This document shows, in pieces, positions 44,328 through 52,660 of a stretch of 64,000 nucleotides of DNA. A program made the translations under genes and the position numbers. Source of the stretch: Pacificimonas flava. Its GTDB lineage: Bacteria > Pseudomonadota > Alphaproteobacteria > Sphingomonadales > Sphingomonadaceae. Each line of letters begins with the position of its first letter. The stretch's first letter is position 1. The stretch is from the NCBI RefSeq assembly GCF_000342165.1, contig NZ_AMRV01000006.1, positions 62,001 to 126,000 of the forward strand, given 5' to 3'. Under the pieces are notes generated by a model. The model did not search any database and was not told where the DNA came from. It saw only the letters and a program-made list of their open reading frames with translations.

Positions 44328-45071
44328 ATGGCGGAAAGCTGCTTTCTGGCCAAGTTGAAGCATTATATCGAGCTTACGGAAAGCGAGAAGAGCGCCCTGC
44401 GAACCTTGGAAGAGCCCCCGAAGGCGTTTGCCGCCGGAAGCGTGATCTACGAGGAGCAGGAAAGTCCTGCCGGTAATCTCTATCTCGTGGATGAGGGCCG
44501 CCTGCACAGTTCCACCGCTCTTGCCGATGGCAGCCGCGCGATCCTGCGGATCTATTATCCCGGCGACATCATCGGTGTGAACAGCATCGCCTTCGAACGC
44601 TCCGCGACGACGACCGTGACCTCCGTTCCGACGGGGCTGTGCAAGTTTCCGCGCTCGCGCCTTGCCGAAGTTTTCGAGAATCACCCCCGCCTTGCCACCC
44701 TCTTCTACGCGCTCGCGGCTCTTGAGAATGTGGCCTTGCAGGACCGGCTGAAGTCCATTGGACGGACGGATGGAAAGTCGCGGATCGCGGCGCTGATCAT
44801 GGATGTGCTCTCGCGCCTCAGGACGACCAGCCCGGATATGCCGCCGACGGTCAATCTGATGATGACGCAAGGCGATATCGGCGACGCGGTCGGATTGACG
44901 AACGTGCATGTTCACCGCTGCCTGAAGGAACTTGCCGATGAAGGCTTTATCCGCAGACATGGTTCAGAGATCACCGTCCTTCGGGAAGAAGAACTGGTCG
45001 AGCGGGCGCACTTCATCAACCGGTACCGATCGATCGACACCAGCTGGTTTCCGCCGCCGGCCGCCGGCTGA
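44328..45071 (+). CDS. Crp/Fnr-family transcriptional regulator
   Basis: The 247-residue regulator has an N-terminal cyclic-nucleotide-binding-like barrel (GSVIYEEQESPAGNLYLVDEGRLHSSTALADGSRAILRIYYPGDIIG), a long dimer helix (about 125-150) and a C-terminal winged helix-turn-helix (MTQGDIGDAVGLTNVHVHRCLKELADEGFI). Only one Cys lies near the N-terminus (MAESCF), so it lacks the cysteine set of Fe-S FNR sensors. The effector is unknown. The DNA-reading helix differs from that of E. coli Crp. It is divergent from the penicillin-binding protein gene. Confidence 0.9.
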   Translation: MAESCFLAKLKHYIELTESEKSALRTLEEPPKAFAAGSVIYEEQESPAGNLYLVDEGRLHSSTALADGSRAILRIYYPGDIIGVNSIAFERSATTTVTSVPTGLCKFPRSRLAEVFENHPRLATLFYALAALENVALQDRLKSIGRTDGKSRIAALIMDVLSRLRTTSPDMPPTVNLMMTQGDIGDAVGLTNVHVHRCLKELADEGFIRRHGSEITVLREEELVERAHFINRYRSIDTSWFPPPAAG

Positions 45072-45085
45072 GGCATCGGCCAAAA

Positions 45086-46294
45086 TTATTGGCGGGGCAC
45101 GAAGGCCAGGTTTCGCGATGTCAGCACCCTGATCTGCGGCAATGCGGTGGTGACACGGTTGCGCAGTTCCGGCGCCTCTGCCGCCAGCATATCAAGCACC
45201 GGTCGGAGAGCGCCCTTTTCCGACATGCGGGCCGGGGACAGGCACAAGGGCTGCGCATCCAGCCCGAAATGCTGGTAAAGGCCTTCGAACTTCCCCTGAT
45301 AGGCCGCCGCCGCAGAGGGCGTGCCGCCGCCCAGCGCGGCGATGGCGACATGCATGCGGCCCGTGAACAGGAAATCGAGGTCGGCGCACAGGGCCTTCAC
45401 ATCCCATGCCGCCAGAGAGGATCCGAGCAGATGACAGCGCGCCGCCGCCTCGTCCGGCAGCGAGGCCATCAGGCTTGCCAGCAAACCGATATCCCCCTGC
45501 CCTTCGCCGCGAACATCATGCGGAATCAGCAGACAGGAATAATCGGGGTGGTCCAGCAGCCATCCGCCGAGGTCCGTCGACAGGGCCGGAAGCAGCGTAT
45601 CTCCAGCGCTTTCAGCCACATGCGAACTGATGTTGAACCCCATGACGGACTGCCCGCGCCCACGTTCGGCCTCCAGCCATTTCGAACCGGCACGGCCGGC
45701 CGGGGACGTAATCTCCGGCCTCAGCCCGAACGCGAAATCCGCCGTCAGGACGCCGCTGCGCCCCGTTGCGCGTTCGAACCTCTCAAGCGACACCGCATCG
45801 CGAAGATAGAAACCGGTATCGGTCAGCGCCGCCACCTGCTTCAGCAGCTGGGCATGCGGGGTTTCGGAAACGCTGAAACCGGCAAAGCGCGTGCCGAGGC
45901 CGGCCTTCGCCAGCCGGCCCATGACCTCTCCCCAATATTCGACCTTCGCGTGGCCGTAGACGCCGTCCACCGTGTCCGCGCCGATGATGACCGCATGTTC
46001 GCTTTCGCGCACGATACGCCGCATCGCGAGGGCCCCGGCGAGGCCGTAGCTGCGCAGTTCCAGATGATCGGACGGCGTGCGAACCTCGATGGGCGCCCAG
46101 CCCCCCAGCCGAACCAGCAGAGGCCGATATCCCATCTCCGCGGCCAGCGCCGCCGCCGAATCGACAAGCGCCTGATCACCCAGGCTGCCGGCGCTCGCCG
46201 GCACGAAAATCGCCAGTTTGCGGCGCGGGCCCGCCCCTATCCGGGCCGAGGCTTGCAGTGCGCTCCCTACAGCGCGCTTCGCGATGTTCAGCAT
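45086..46294 (-). CDS. Polysaccharide pyruvyl transferase family protein
   Basis: The 402-residue protein has the pattern of the CsaB-like pyruvyl transferases: KLAIFVPASAGSLGDQALVDSAAALAAEMGY near the N-terminus, HAVIIGADTVDGVYG, and a second Rossmann-like domain with DLDFLFTGRMHVAIAALGGGTPSAAAAYQGKFEGLY, the family's C-terminal signature. Such enzymes add pyruvate ketals to cell-surface sugars. No other pathway gene is adjacent apart from a polysaccharide deacetylase upstream. The ATG lies 33 nt downstream of the tRNA-Ile 3' end on the same strand. A longer frame running through the tRNA is an artefact. Confidence 0.8.
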   Translation of the reverse strand: MLNIAKRAVGSALQASARIGAGPRRKLAIFVPASAGSLGDQALVDSAAALAAEMGYRPLLVRLGGWAPIEVRTPSDHLELRSYGLAGALAMRRIVRESEHAVIIGADTVDGVYGHAKVEYWGEVMGRLAKAGLGTRFAGFSVSETPHAQLLKQVAALTDTGFYLRDAVSLERFERATGRSGVLTADFAFGLRPEITSPAGRAGSKWLEAERGRGQSVMGFNISSHVAESAGDTLLPALSTDLGGWLLDHPDYSCLLIPHDVRGEGQGDIGLLASLMASLPDEAAARCHLLGSSLAAWDVKALCADLDFLFTGRMHVAIAALGGGTPSAAAAYQGKFEGLYQHFGLDAQPLCLSPARMSEKGALRPVLDMLAAEAPELRNRVTTALPQIRVLTSRNLAFVPRQ

Positions 46295-46326
46295 GCGCGT
46301 TCGTCCTCGCCCTCGATCATGTTTGC

Positions 46327-46401
46327 TGGTGGGCCCGGAGGGATTCGAACCCCCAACCAAGCCGTTATGAGCGGCCAGCTCTACCATTGAGCTACAGGCC
46401 C
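46327..46401 (-). tRNA. tRNA-Ile2 (anticodon CAU)
   Basis: A full cloverleaf with encoded CCA folds on the minus strand: acceptor GGGCCTG/CGGGCCC, D arm GCTC/GAGC, anticodon stem GGCCG/CGGCT with loop CTCATAA, and T arm with TTCGAAT. The anticodon is CAT. The GGGCCTGTAGCTCA start is that of alphaproteobacterial tRNA-Ile that reads AUA after lysidine modification, not elongator or initiator Met tRNA. Confidence 0.93.
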
Positions 46402-46414
46402 CACCGGGCCGCTT

Positions 46415-46443
46415 CCTCTACGGGTCGGCGGGGAGGCGTTCAA
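46415..46443 (-). promoter_or_regulatory. Candidate promoter of tRNA-Ile2
   Basis: Read leftward, TTGAAC (-35, 46438-46443) and TAGAGG (-10, 46415-46420) are 17 bp apart, and the -10 box ends 13 bp before the tRNA. The -35 box lies within the 3' part of the region after the deacetylase stop. The -10 match is modest. Confidence 0.4.
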
Positions 46444-46464
46444 GCGTGCGCGTGCGCTGAGCCT

Positions 46465-47487
46465 TCAAGCGCGTGCCGCGAGGCGGCGGGCGGGCCGATC
46501 GCTTTCGCAGGCGCTGATGAACGCGTCGATACCGATTGGCGCCGCGCCCCTTGCCAGAAGATGTTCGAAAACCGCCTCGAACCAGGCATAGAACGCCTTC
46601 AGATCGGCGGCGTCGCGAACATAGGGCGTATGCCCGGGTTCGACCGAGGGCGAGTGAAAGGAGATGGAAATCAGCGGCGCACCTTCGTTCAGCAGCAAGT
46701 CCGCCGCGCGCACGGCATCCGCGGCAGGAATGCCCTCCGGCGTCAAGGCGATCCGGCTCAGAAGCCGGCCGCGTGACAGGAACCCGTTCAGATGCGGAAC
46801 GCGGTTGGCGGCGCGAAACAACCCCTCCCCCGCACGCCGCAAGCTGCCTGTGAACGTGGTGCTGAGCGGCAGTTCCAGAAGACGCCGCTCCGGTCCGGTC
46901 CAATACGGGCGTGGATCGATGCGTCGAAAATCCGGCCCGCCCTCCTCCGAATAATCGAAATAGGGCCGCACCGACGCATCGAGTTTGTAACCGAGTTCGT
47001 CGAGCAGCGCCTCCGTATTCGGCCCGACCCCGTAGCGCCCGGCGCGGTAGACGATCGGTGCCTCGCCAAAACCGGAGGCGATCGCTTCGGTCAGCGATGC
47101 GATCTTCGCACGTTCCAACTCTCGCGGCAGATTACCGACAAAGCTGTTCCGCGCATCGACGCGCTCGATGAAGGGAGGATTGACCCACGGGTGCAGCTGT
47201 GCACCGATGGTCGTGCCGCCAGCCGCCTTGAAGCCGCCCAGCACGTCGACCGCCGCAGCGTCCGTCGCCACAGGATAGTCGATCATGTAAGCCGGCTCCG
47301 CGCCGTAGCTGCGCATCAACTCGTGAACGCGGGGAAGCGCGCCGACCGTGCGCACGCTGGTGGAATCACGGCGGCGCGGCTGGCTCCAGTCGAACTCTTC
47401 CTCGGTATCCACGAAGACCAGGAAGCGCTGACCGAAATCCTCGGGCAGCCGGACATAATGTTCGGCTTGGGGCGAAAACATTCCCAT
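46465..47487 (-). CDS. Polysaccharide deacetylase (NodB-like) family protein
   Basis: The 340-residue protein has the beginnings of the NodB fold: FLVFVDTEEEFDWSQP (catalytic and metal Asp near 27-32), TIGAQLHPWVNPPF (metal His near 98), VYRAGRYGVG (the Arg motif) and a late ISISFHSPSVEPGH (second His). It resembles the WalW-type deacetylases of sphingomonads. It would remove N- or O-acetyl groups from a surface polysaccharide. There is no signal peptide, so action may be on a cytoplasmic or lipid-linked precursor. The tRNA-Ile and the pyruvyl transferase gene follow on the same strand. Confidence 0.82.
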   Translation of the reverse strand: MGMFSPQAEHYVRLPEDFGQRFLVFVDTEEEFDWSQPRRRDSTSVRTVGALPRVHELMRSYGAEPAYMIDYPVATDAAAVDVLGGFKAAGGTTIGAQLHPWVNPPFIERVDARNSFVGNLPRELERAKIASLTEAIASGFGEAPIVYRAGRYGVGPNTEALLDELGYKLDASVRPYFDYSEEGGPDFRRIDPRPYWTGPERRLLELPLSTTFTGSLRRAGEGLFRAANRVPHLNGFLSRGRLLSRIALTPEGIPAADAVRAADLLLNEGAPLISISFHSPSVEPGHTPYVRDAADLKAFYAWFEAVFEHLLARGAAPIGIDAFISACESDRPARRLAARA

Positions 47488-47565
47488 CTTCTAGGCGATG
47501 GGCGTGCGCACCGGAAGAGCCGCACGGCGATTTCGCACCGCTTTCATGTCGTCGGGAGATGAGGG

Positions 47566-47640
47566 GGGCTCCCGGCTTGGGGAGGGAGGGAGGAAATAAG
47601 CCGGGAGCCCGATCATCGAATATCCGCGGGGAGGAGGAGC
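47566..47640 (-). ncRNA. Candidate small RNA or leader hairpin with CCUCC loop
   Basis: GGGCTCCCGGCTT (47598-47610 read leftward) pairs over 13 bp with AAGCCGGGAGCCC (47566-47578 side), enclosing a 19-base loop that reads ATTTCCTCCCTCCCTCCCC on the minus strand. A second CTCCTCCTCCCC stretch lies just upstream (47628-47640). Loops with CCUCCUCCC, complementary to Shine-Dalgarno sites, mark the CcsR/cuckoo small RNAs of Alphaproteobacteria. Here no clear terminator with a T-run follows within 50 bp. It could instead be part of the leader of the deacetylase mRNA. Confidence 0.4.
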
Positions 47641-47654
47641 GGATTTCGAAGTCT

Positions 47655-47759
47655 GCGCTGGGGCGGTGCCCCGCGCTGGTGAACTCTATTTGCGCCCTCG
47701 CGACATTTTTGTGCAGGGATCAATTCTCGGGGGCAGCCATGCGTGCGGGGCATGGCTGC
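47655..47759. other. Two further hairpins between LysR and the deacetylase
   Basis: GCGCTGGGGC...GCCCCGCGC (47655-47676) and GCAGCCATG...CATGGCTGC (47733-47759, perfect 9-bp stem) follow the LysR stop at 47771. Neither has a T-run. The second may serve as the end of the lysR transcript. With the CCUCC hairpin, three stems occupy the 200 bp downstream of lysR. Confidence 0.45.
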
Positions 47760-47770
47760 GAGGGCGGCGT

Positions 47771-48733
47771 TCAGCGGCCCGACGCGGCCACTCGGCCGAT
47801 CCCTCTATCGACCGGCACTTCATGCGCCTCGAGGTCCAAGGGATCGCTCTTCATGCGCGCTTCCAGAAAGTCGCGCAGCACATTAACCCGGATGGATCCG
47901 CGCAGTTCCTCGGGATAGACGAAATACATGCGCGAGACCGGACCGAGTTCATTCGGAAGAATGGTCTGCAGCCGCCCCTGCGCAGCGCGAATCAAATAGC
48001 TTGGCAGCGCCGCAATTCCCGCGCCGTTCTCGACCGCCTGCGCAAGCCCGTAGATACTGTTGACCGTCAGGCAGGGAACGCGCGGTGCGCCGGTATTGCC
48101 AACCTCCAATATCCAATTCACGCCCTGGATAGGTCCGGGCGCGGGTTCGCCGAAAGCAACCAACCGGTGGCGCGACAGGTCGGCGGCGCTTTCCGGCATG
48201 CCCTCCCGCTCGAGATAGGCGGGTGCGGCGCAGAGCCGGTAGCGGACCGCTTCCAGCCGCTTGGAAATCAGGCCCTGCTGCGCGGGCGCGGCAAACCGAA
48301 TCGCGACTTCCGCCTCCCGGCGCGCAAGATCCAGATCCTCGTCGCTCAGCAGCAAGTTGACGCCAATGTCGGGATACTGCGCCATGAAGTCCGGAAGCGC
48401 GCGCGCAAGCCAGGTCGAACCGAAACTGACGGTCGTGGTTATCCGGATTTCGCCCGTGGGCCGGCCGAGCGACTGCTCAATCGACTGGCGGGTACGCTCG
48501 ATCCGGTCCCAGGTTTCCGCCGCCGCCGCCTCGAGCTGTTCGCCCTCATGCGTCAGGGCGAGGCCGCGCGCATGGCGATGAAACAGCTTCGCCCCCAGTG
48601 CATCTTCAAGACTGGCAATCTGCCGCGACAAGGCGGGCTGGCTCGTCCCAAGGCGGCGCGCCGCCTCGGTAAAACTTCCTGCTTCGGCCGTTGCGTGAAA
48701 CAGGCGCAACCGGTCCCAATCGAATGCGCTCAC
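47771..48733 (-). CDS. LysR-family transcriptional regulator
   Basis: Starting at GTG 48733, which follows a strong GGGGAGGA site, the 320-residue protein opens with the winged helix-turn-helix DRLRLFHATAEAGSFTEAARRLGTSQPALSRQIASLEDALGAKLFHR. A substrate-binding domain follows (GEIRITTTVSFGSTWLARALPDFM and later NGAGIAALPSYLI). The effector is unknown. It lies 59 bp downstream of trxB on the same strand, a pairing I recall from Sphingomonadales, so control of thioredoxin reductase or of itself is a fair guess. The frame is open to 48871, but that part overlaps trxB. Confidence 0.9.
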   Translation of the reverse strand: MSAFDWDRLRLFHATAEAGSFTEAARRLGTSQPALSRQIASLEDALGAKLFHRHARGLALTHEGEQLEAAAAETWDRIERTRQSIEQSLGRPTGEIRITTTVSFGSTWLARALPDFMAQYPDIGVNLLLSDEDLDLARREAEVAIRFAAPAQQGLISKRLEAVRYRLCAAPAYLEREGMPESAADLSRHRLVAFGEPAPGPIQGVNWILEVGNTGAPRVPCLTVNSIYGLAQAVENGAGIAALPSYLIRAAQGRLQTILPNELGPVSRMYFVYPEELRGSIRVNVLRDFLEARMKSDPLDLEAHEVPVDRGIGRVAASGR

Positions 48734-48792
48734 GGTTCCTCCCCTTGGCGCCTGGTGCTTCCGCGTCCGAACCGGCGCGGGATGTTCCGAAA

Positions 48793-49764
48793 CTATTCGG
48801 CCGCGATCCGTTCCTCCCCGGCCACGTCCTGAGCGGCCAGGAAGCGCTCTGCCTCCAGCGCGGCCATGCATCCCATACCGGCGGCCGTAACGGCCTGGCG
48901 GTAGACATGGTCCTTCACATCTCCGGCGGCGTAAACCCCAGGCCGGCTGGTCGCGGTCGAATCGGGTTTACACAGGATATAGCCGTCCGCGTCCATCTCC
49001 AGCTGCCCCGCAAAAAGCTGGGTCGCGGGATCGTGACCGATTGCGATGAACAGTCCATCGATCTGCAACTCCCGGTCCGGTGCTCCATTGGTGCCCGATA
49101 GCTTCACGCCCGTCACGCCGAGCGGATCCTCCTCACCCAGAACCTCGCCCACCGTCGCATTCCAAACGCATTCCACCTTCTCGTTCGCCATCAACCGACC
49201 TTGGTTGACCTTGTCCGCGCGCAGTTCATCCCGGCGATGAATCAAATAGACCTTGCTTGCGAAATTGGTGAGGAACAGCGCCTCCTCGACAGCCGTATTG
49301 CCGCCGCCGACCACCGCCACCGTTTTGCCCCGGTAGAAAAAGCCGTCGCAAGTCGCGCAGGCTGACACGCCAAAGCCGCGGAATTTCGTTTCGCTGTCGA
49401 TGCCGAGCCAGCGCGCTTGCGCGCCCGTCGAGATGATGACCGTGTCCGCGATCAACTCACCACCCGATTCAAGCGACAAAACATAGGGGCGGCTCGAGAA
49501 ATCCACTTTGGTCACGATATCGTCCCGAATATCCGTGCCAAGCGCGCGCGCCTGCGCCTCCATTTTTTCCATCAAGTCGGGCCCCATGATGGAGGTTTCG
49601 CCAGGCCAGTTTTCAACGTCGGTGGTTATGGTCAGCTGACCGCCAGGCTGCAGGCCGCGCACGAGAACCGGATCGAGCGCGGCGCGGCTGGCGTAGACGG
49701 CCGCTGTGTATCCCGCCGGTCCGGATCCGATGATCGCAACTCGTACCGTTTCGCTCTTCGCCAT
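48793..49764 (-). CDS. trxB: Thioredoxin-disulfide reductase
   Basis: The 323-residue flavoenzyme reduces thioredoxin with NADPH. Motifs: the FAD loop VAIIGSGPAGYTAAVYASRA, the redox pair CATC (Cys near 136 and 139) in SACATCDGFFYRG, the NADPH loop VAVVGGGNTAVEEAL, and VYAAGDVKDHVYRQAVTAAGMGCMAAL near the C-terminus. All catalytic parts are present and length is normal. lysR lies directly downstream. The upstream neighbour is a histidine-kinase-like gene on the same strand, 62 bp away. Confidence 0.97.
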   Translation of the reverse strand: MAKSETVRVAIIGSGPAGYTAAVYASRAALDPVLVRGLQPGGQLTITTDVENWPGETSIMGPDLMEKMEAQARALGTDIRDDIVTKVDFSSRPYVLSLESGGELIADTVIISTGAQARWLGIDSETKFRGFGVSACATCDGFFYRGKTVAVVGGGNTAVEEALFLTNFASKVYLIHRRDELRADKVNQGRLMANEKVECVWNATVGEVLGEEDPLGVTGVKLSGTNGAPDRELQIDGLFIAIGHDPATQLFAGQLEMDADGYILCKPDSTATSRPGVYAAGDVKDHVYRQAVTAAGMGCMAALEAERFLAAQDVAGEERIAAE

Positions 49765-49826
49765 GAATCCCGCTTTCCTGCTCGCATTCGTGTATCACCC
49801 AGCGATGTAGGGAAAGTCAGCGGATT

Positions 49827-51371
49827 TTACGAGGCCTCGCGGCAATCGCCCTCGGTGCGCGCAGAAACCCTCAGCAGAAAGCTGCCAGGCTCGATGCAGA
49901 GTTCTCCGCCGCTCCGGTCCAGAAGCTGCCGGACGAGCTTGAGAGCGAAGGAGAGCCCCAGCTGCGGCGTGCTTCCCTGCCCGTGCGAGACTATGGGACC
50001 GCCGATCAGGGAGGCTGCACTGCGCCCTGTCAGCGACGGCGGCATCGCAATGCGTATTCCCGCCGGCTCCTCAACCACGCTCAGACTTTCGCCCGGCCGA
50101 AGCAGGGACACCATGACAGATGTCAGGCGGCGTAGCGCACGCAGCAACGCATCACCGTCCGCGCGGAAGTTGGATATTCCGCCCGTACGAAAATCGGCGA
50201 GCAACCCTCGCGAGGCGATATCGTCCGCATAGTCCGACTTCAGCGATTCGATCAGGCTGGATGCGGGAACAAGCTCGCCTCCGGTTTCCGAAGTGGCTCC
50301 CCGCTGTAACGCGGCCGCGTCGCCAAGCGCATCGACGATGGAAAGCAGCTGCCCGGCATCGCGGATGATCGCTTTCGCATCGCTGCGCAAGGGGGCAGGT
50401 GCAGGCCCCAGCACCTCCCGCTCGATCATTTGCGCATAGCCGAGGATCGCGTTCAGCGGCGTCAGGATTTCATGTGCCGCCTCTGCCACATGCTCCGGTT
50501 GCAAGCCCAGCATATCGAACTGGCGCTCGACGGAAATCCGCCCGACATATCCCAGGAATGCGCCTGTTCGTTGCGCGAAAACCGGTGTGCCGGACAGGGT
50601 CAGCACTTCGCCGTCCACGCGAAATCGTTCGCCGCTCAAGGGCTGATGAGCCGCGATCTTCGCAAGAACACGGTCGGTTTCAGCGAACGCAAGGAGCGTT
50701 AGCCTATCGAAGCGGTCCGCCGCGATGAGCTGCGGTGTCTGCGTAAAGATCCCGCGCGCGTTCGTTTTCCAAGCCAGCTCGGACGCCGGCTCCCCTTCAT
50801 CCACAGGGCTCAGTTGCCGGCGAACCTTGTCGATCCGATCTATGAGCACCGCGAGCCGTTCTGCGCCTTCCCGCATCGCTGGCATTGCCGAATCCGAAAT
50901 CGTGCCGGACTGCGGTCGCCTTATCCTTTCGTTCATTACAGGAGCTTCCAGCGCGAGGCGCTGGGCATCGGCATCGGAAGAGAAAAGCTGCGATGGCATG
51001 GAGGCTGGTGTGAACGAAGGATTGGAAATATCCTCTTGCGGCAGAGGGAGATCGCCCGCCGTGGCGGCATAGCCGGTGTAATCCGTTCGGTCACGCCCCC
51101 TCCCCGCCGCCAAACGTCTGCCAACAGCATCCATACCATAGCGTTTCGCCAAGGCAACAAATCGGTGCCGCTGAGAGTCGTCGAGCGTTCGGCAGAGTCG
51201 CACGAGCGTGCGAAGCGCTGCGAAACGGTTGTGCGCCAGTCGCATTTCCAGGAGCGAGACTGCGATCTGCCCAACGCGCCTAACCGCCACCAACGAATCG
51301 TCAGCTTTTCCCGATGACGGCATAGCGGCCGTCCAGTTCAAGATCGTCGAAAGGCGTTGGTCGCGATACAT
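49827..51371 (-). CDS. Histidine-kinase-like protein with degenerate ATP-binding domain
   Basis: The 514-residue protein has a normal phosphoacceptor box (AEAAHEILTPLNAILGYAQMIEREVLGP, His near 293), a PAS-like segment before it (FDRLTLLAFAETDRVLAKIAAHQPLSGERFRVDG, about 215-260), and a C-terminal region where the N, G1 and G2 boxes should be. There the usual Asn of the N box is missing (RADGDALLRALRRLTSVMVSLL) and no D-x-G-x-G is seen. Only LGLSFALKLVRQLLDRSGGEL resembles a G2 box. It may be a phosphotransfer protein or pseudokinase. No membrane segment was seen. The start could also be ATG 51323. It is divergent from an Lrp regulator gene. Confidence 0.75.
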   Translation of the reverse strand: MYRDQRLSTILNWTAAMPSSGKADDSLVAVRRVGQIAVSLLEMRLAHNRFAALRTLVRLCRTLDDSQRHRFVALAKRYGMDAVGRRLAAGRGRDRTDYTGYAATAGDLPLPQEDISNPSFTPASMPSQLFSSDADAQRLALEAPVMNERIRRPQSGTISDSAMPAMREGAERLAVLIDRIDKVRRQLSPVDEGEPASELAWKTNARGIFTQTPQLIAADRFDRLTLLAFAETDRVLAKIAAHQPLSGERFRVDGEVLTLSGTPVFAQRTGAFLGYVGRISVERQFDMLGLQPEHVAEAAHEILTPLNAILGYAQMIEREVLGPAPAPLRSDAKAIIRDAGQLLSIVDALGDAAALQRGATSETGGELVPASSLIESLKSDYADDIASRGLLADFRTGGISNFRADGDALLRALRRLTSVMVSLLRPGESLSVVEEPAGIRIAMPPSLTGRSAASLIGGPIVSHGQGSTPQLGLSFALKLVRQLLDRSGGELCIEPGSFLLRVSARTEGDCREAS

Positions 51372-51514
51372 ACGGGATTGCTATATCGTTTGCGTGAGAA
51401 AATCTTTAACCCTTCGGCCAGACTACAGATTTTCCCCTCTCCGCAATTGCTCTGACGCGTAATTTTCTGCTACTGGCGACTTCCGACCGTTTTCGCCCGT
51501 TTCAGTTTGGAGAC

Positions 51515-51994
51515 ATGATGGGAAACAATCCCCGCTTCTTGGATGACATTGATCGCGAGATTCTGCGCCGTCTGCAGGACGATGGCCGCATGACGAATGT
51601 CGAACTGGCAGCACATGTCGGGCTGACAGCGCCCCCTTGTCTGCGGCGGGTCCGCGGCCTGGAGGAAAGCGGCGTGATCAATGGTTATCACGCCGACATC
51701 GATGCGGAGGCGCTCGGCTATTCGATCACCGTCTTCGCCATGGTCAGCCTGAAGAGCCAGGCAGAATCGGATCTGAGGGCGTTCGAAGACTATGTCGCGG
51801 ATCTGGCACCGGTTCGCGAGTGCCATATGCTGAATGGGGAAATCGACTTCATCCTGAAAATCGTCGCCCGCGATCTTCGCAGCTTTCAGCAGTTCTTGAC
51901 TGGGGCGCTAACATCGGCGCCGAACGTAGAACATGTGAAGACGTCCCTGACGATTCGAACGTCGAAACAGCAGCCCGGGGTGCCCGTCGAATAG
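51515..51994 (+). CDS. Lrp/AsnC-family transcriptional regulator
   Basis: The 159-residue protein has the winged helix-turn-helix LDDIDREILRRLQDDGRMTNVELAAHVGLTAPPCLRRVRGLEESGVI, then an RAM ligand-binding domain (GYSITVFAMVSLKSQAESDL to NVEHVKTSLTI). It would sense an amino acid. GGAG lies five bases before the first of two adjacent ATGs (51515 and 51518). It is divergent from the histidine-kinase-like gene, and its target is unknown. A hemerythrin gene converges on it with 23 bp between. Confidence 0.92.
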   Translation: MMGNNPRFLDDIDREILRRLQDDGRMTNVELAAHVGLTAPPCLRRVRGLEESGVINGYHADIDAEALGYSITVFAMVSLKSQAESDLRAFEDYVADLAPVRECHMLNGEIDFILKIVARDLRSFQQFLTGALTSAPNVEHVKTSLTIRTSKQQPGVPVE

Positions 51995-52017
51995 GACCGG
52001 CACACCGACGAACAGGA

Positions 52018-52476
52018 TCAGGCCGCATCCTCCTGTTCTTTTTTCTCGGCTGGTTTGCGCTTCGAGAATTTCTCGCCGAGTTCTTCTCGCTTCTGCTCGG
52101 AAAATTTCTCTTTCGCAGCGGCGAAGGTTTCTTCTTCCTCTTCGTCGATATGATGATGATAGCGGTGGTTCAACTTCTTGAACGTCGCGATCCAGCCGGG
52201 TGAGGACATGTCCGTATCCTGCAACTCCTCGATGTAATCCTCGATTTCCTTATGCTCTGCGGTGGAATGGCTCCCCTCGTCCGAAAGATCGGGATCGTTC
52301 AGCATGGCGGCATATAGCGACTGTTCTTCCGCCTTCGCGTGGGCGACCGCATCCTCCGCAAACGCCTTGAAGAGGGCTTTACGCTCATCGCTGTCGCCCT
52401 GGGTATCGGTAAGTTTCCGCAGCAGATCGCGGTGTTTGTCGTGATCCTGCTTCAAGAGGTCGAAAATATCGGCCAT
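52018..52476 (-). CDS. Hemerythrin HHE-domain protein
   Basis: The 152-residue protein is helical with a diiron-type set of His/Glu: LKQDHDKHRDLL, HAKAEEQSLYAAML, HSTAEHKEIEDYIEEL and HRYHHHIDEEEEETFAAAKEKF. These match the HHE cation-binding family. It could bind oxygen, nitric oxide or iron in the cytoplasm. The tail is Lys/Glu-rich (KFSKRKPAEKKEQEDAA). It stands alone, convergent with the Lrp gene. Confidence 0.85.
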   Translation of the reverse strand: MADIFDLLKQDHDKHRDLLRKLTDTQGDSDERKALFKAFAEDAVAHAKAEEQSLYAAMLNDPDLSDEGSHSTAEHKEIEDYIEELQDTDMSSPGWIATFKKLNHRYHHHIDEEEEETFAAAKEKFSEQKREELGEKFSKRKPAEKKEQEDAA

Positions 52477-52565
52477 CGCAAAGAGCCCTCCTCGTCAGTT
52501 CGTTCGAGAACCCTACGCACGAAGGAGGCAGCCGGTTGCGCGGAGATCATGCCGCTCGCCGGTTC

Positions 52566-52641
52566 TGGTGGGCGGTGACGGGCTCGAACCGCCGACCCTC
52601 TCGGTGTAAACGAGATGCTCTACCAACTGAGCTAACCGCCC
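52566..52641 (-). tRNA. tRNA-Val (anticodon UAC)
   Basis: A full cloverleaf with encoded CCA: acceptor GGGCGGT/ACCGCCC, D arm GCTC/GAGC, anticodon stem TCTCG/CGAGA with loop TTTACAC (anticodon TAC), and T arm GGCGG-TTCGAGC-CCGTC. The sequence is a typical alphaproteobacterial tRNA-Val. Confidence 0.95.
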
Positions 52642-52660
52642 GATGCCGGGAATGGCCGCG

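Noticed and set aside
46295-46387. N-terminal extension of the pyruvyl transferase frame
   Set aside because: The extension translates the tRNA-Ile sequence and has no ribosome site, while ATG 46294 gives the family N-terminus.
47566-47610. G-quadruplex in the plus-strand loop
   Set aside because: The loop has only three full GGG runs plus a GG, so a stable four-run quadruplex would need bases from the stem.
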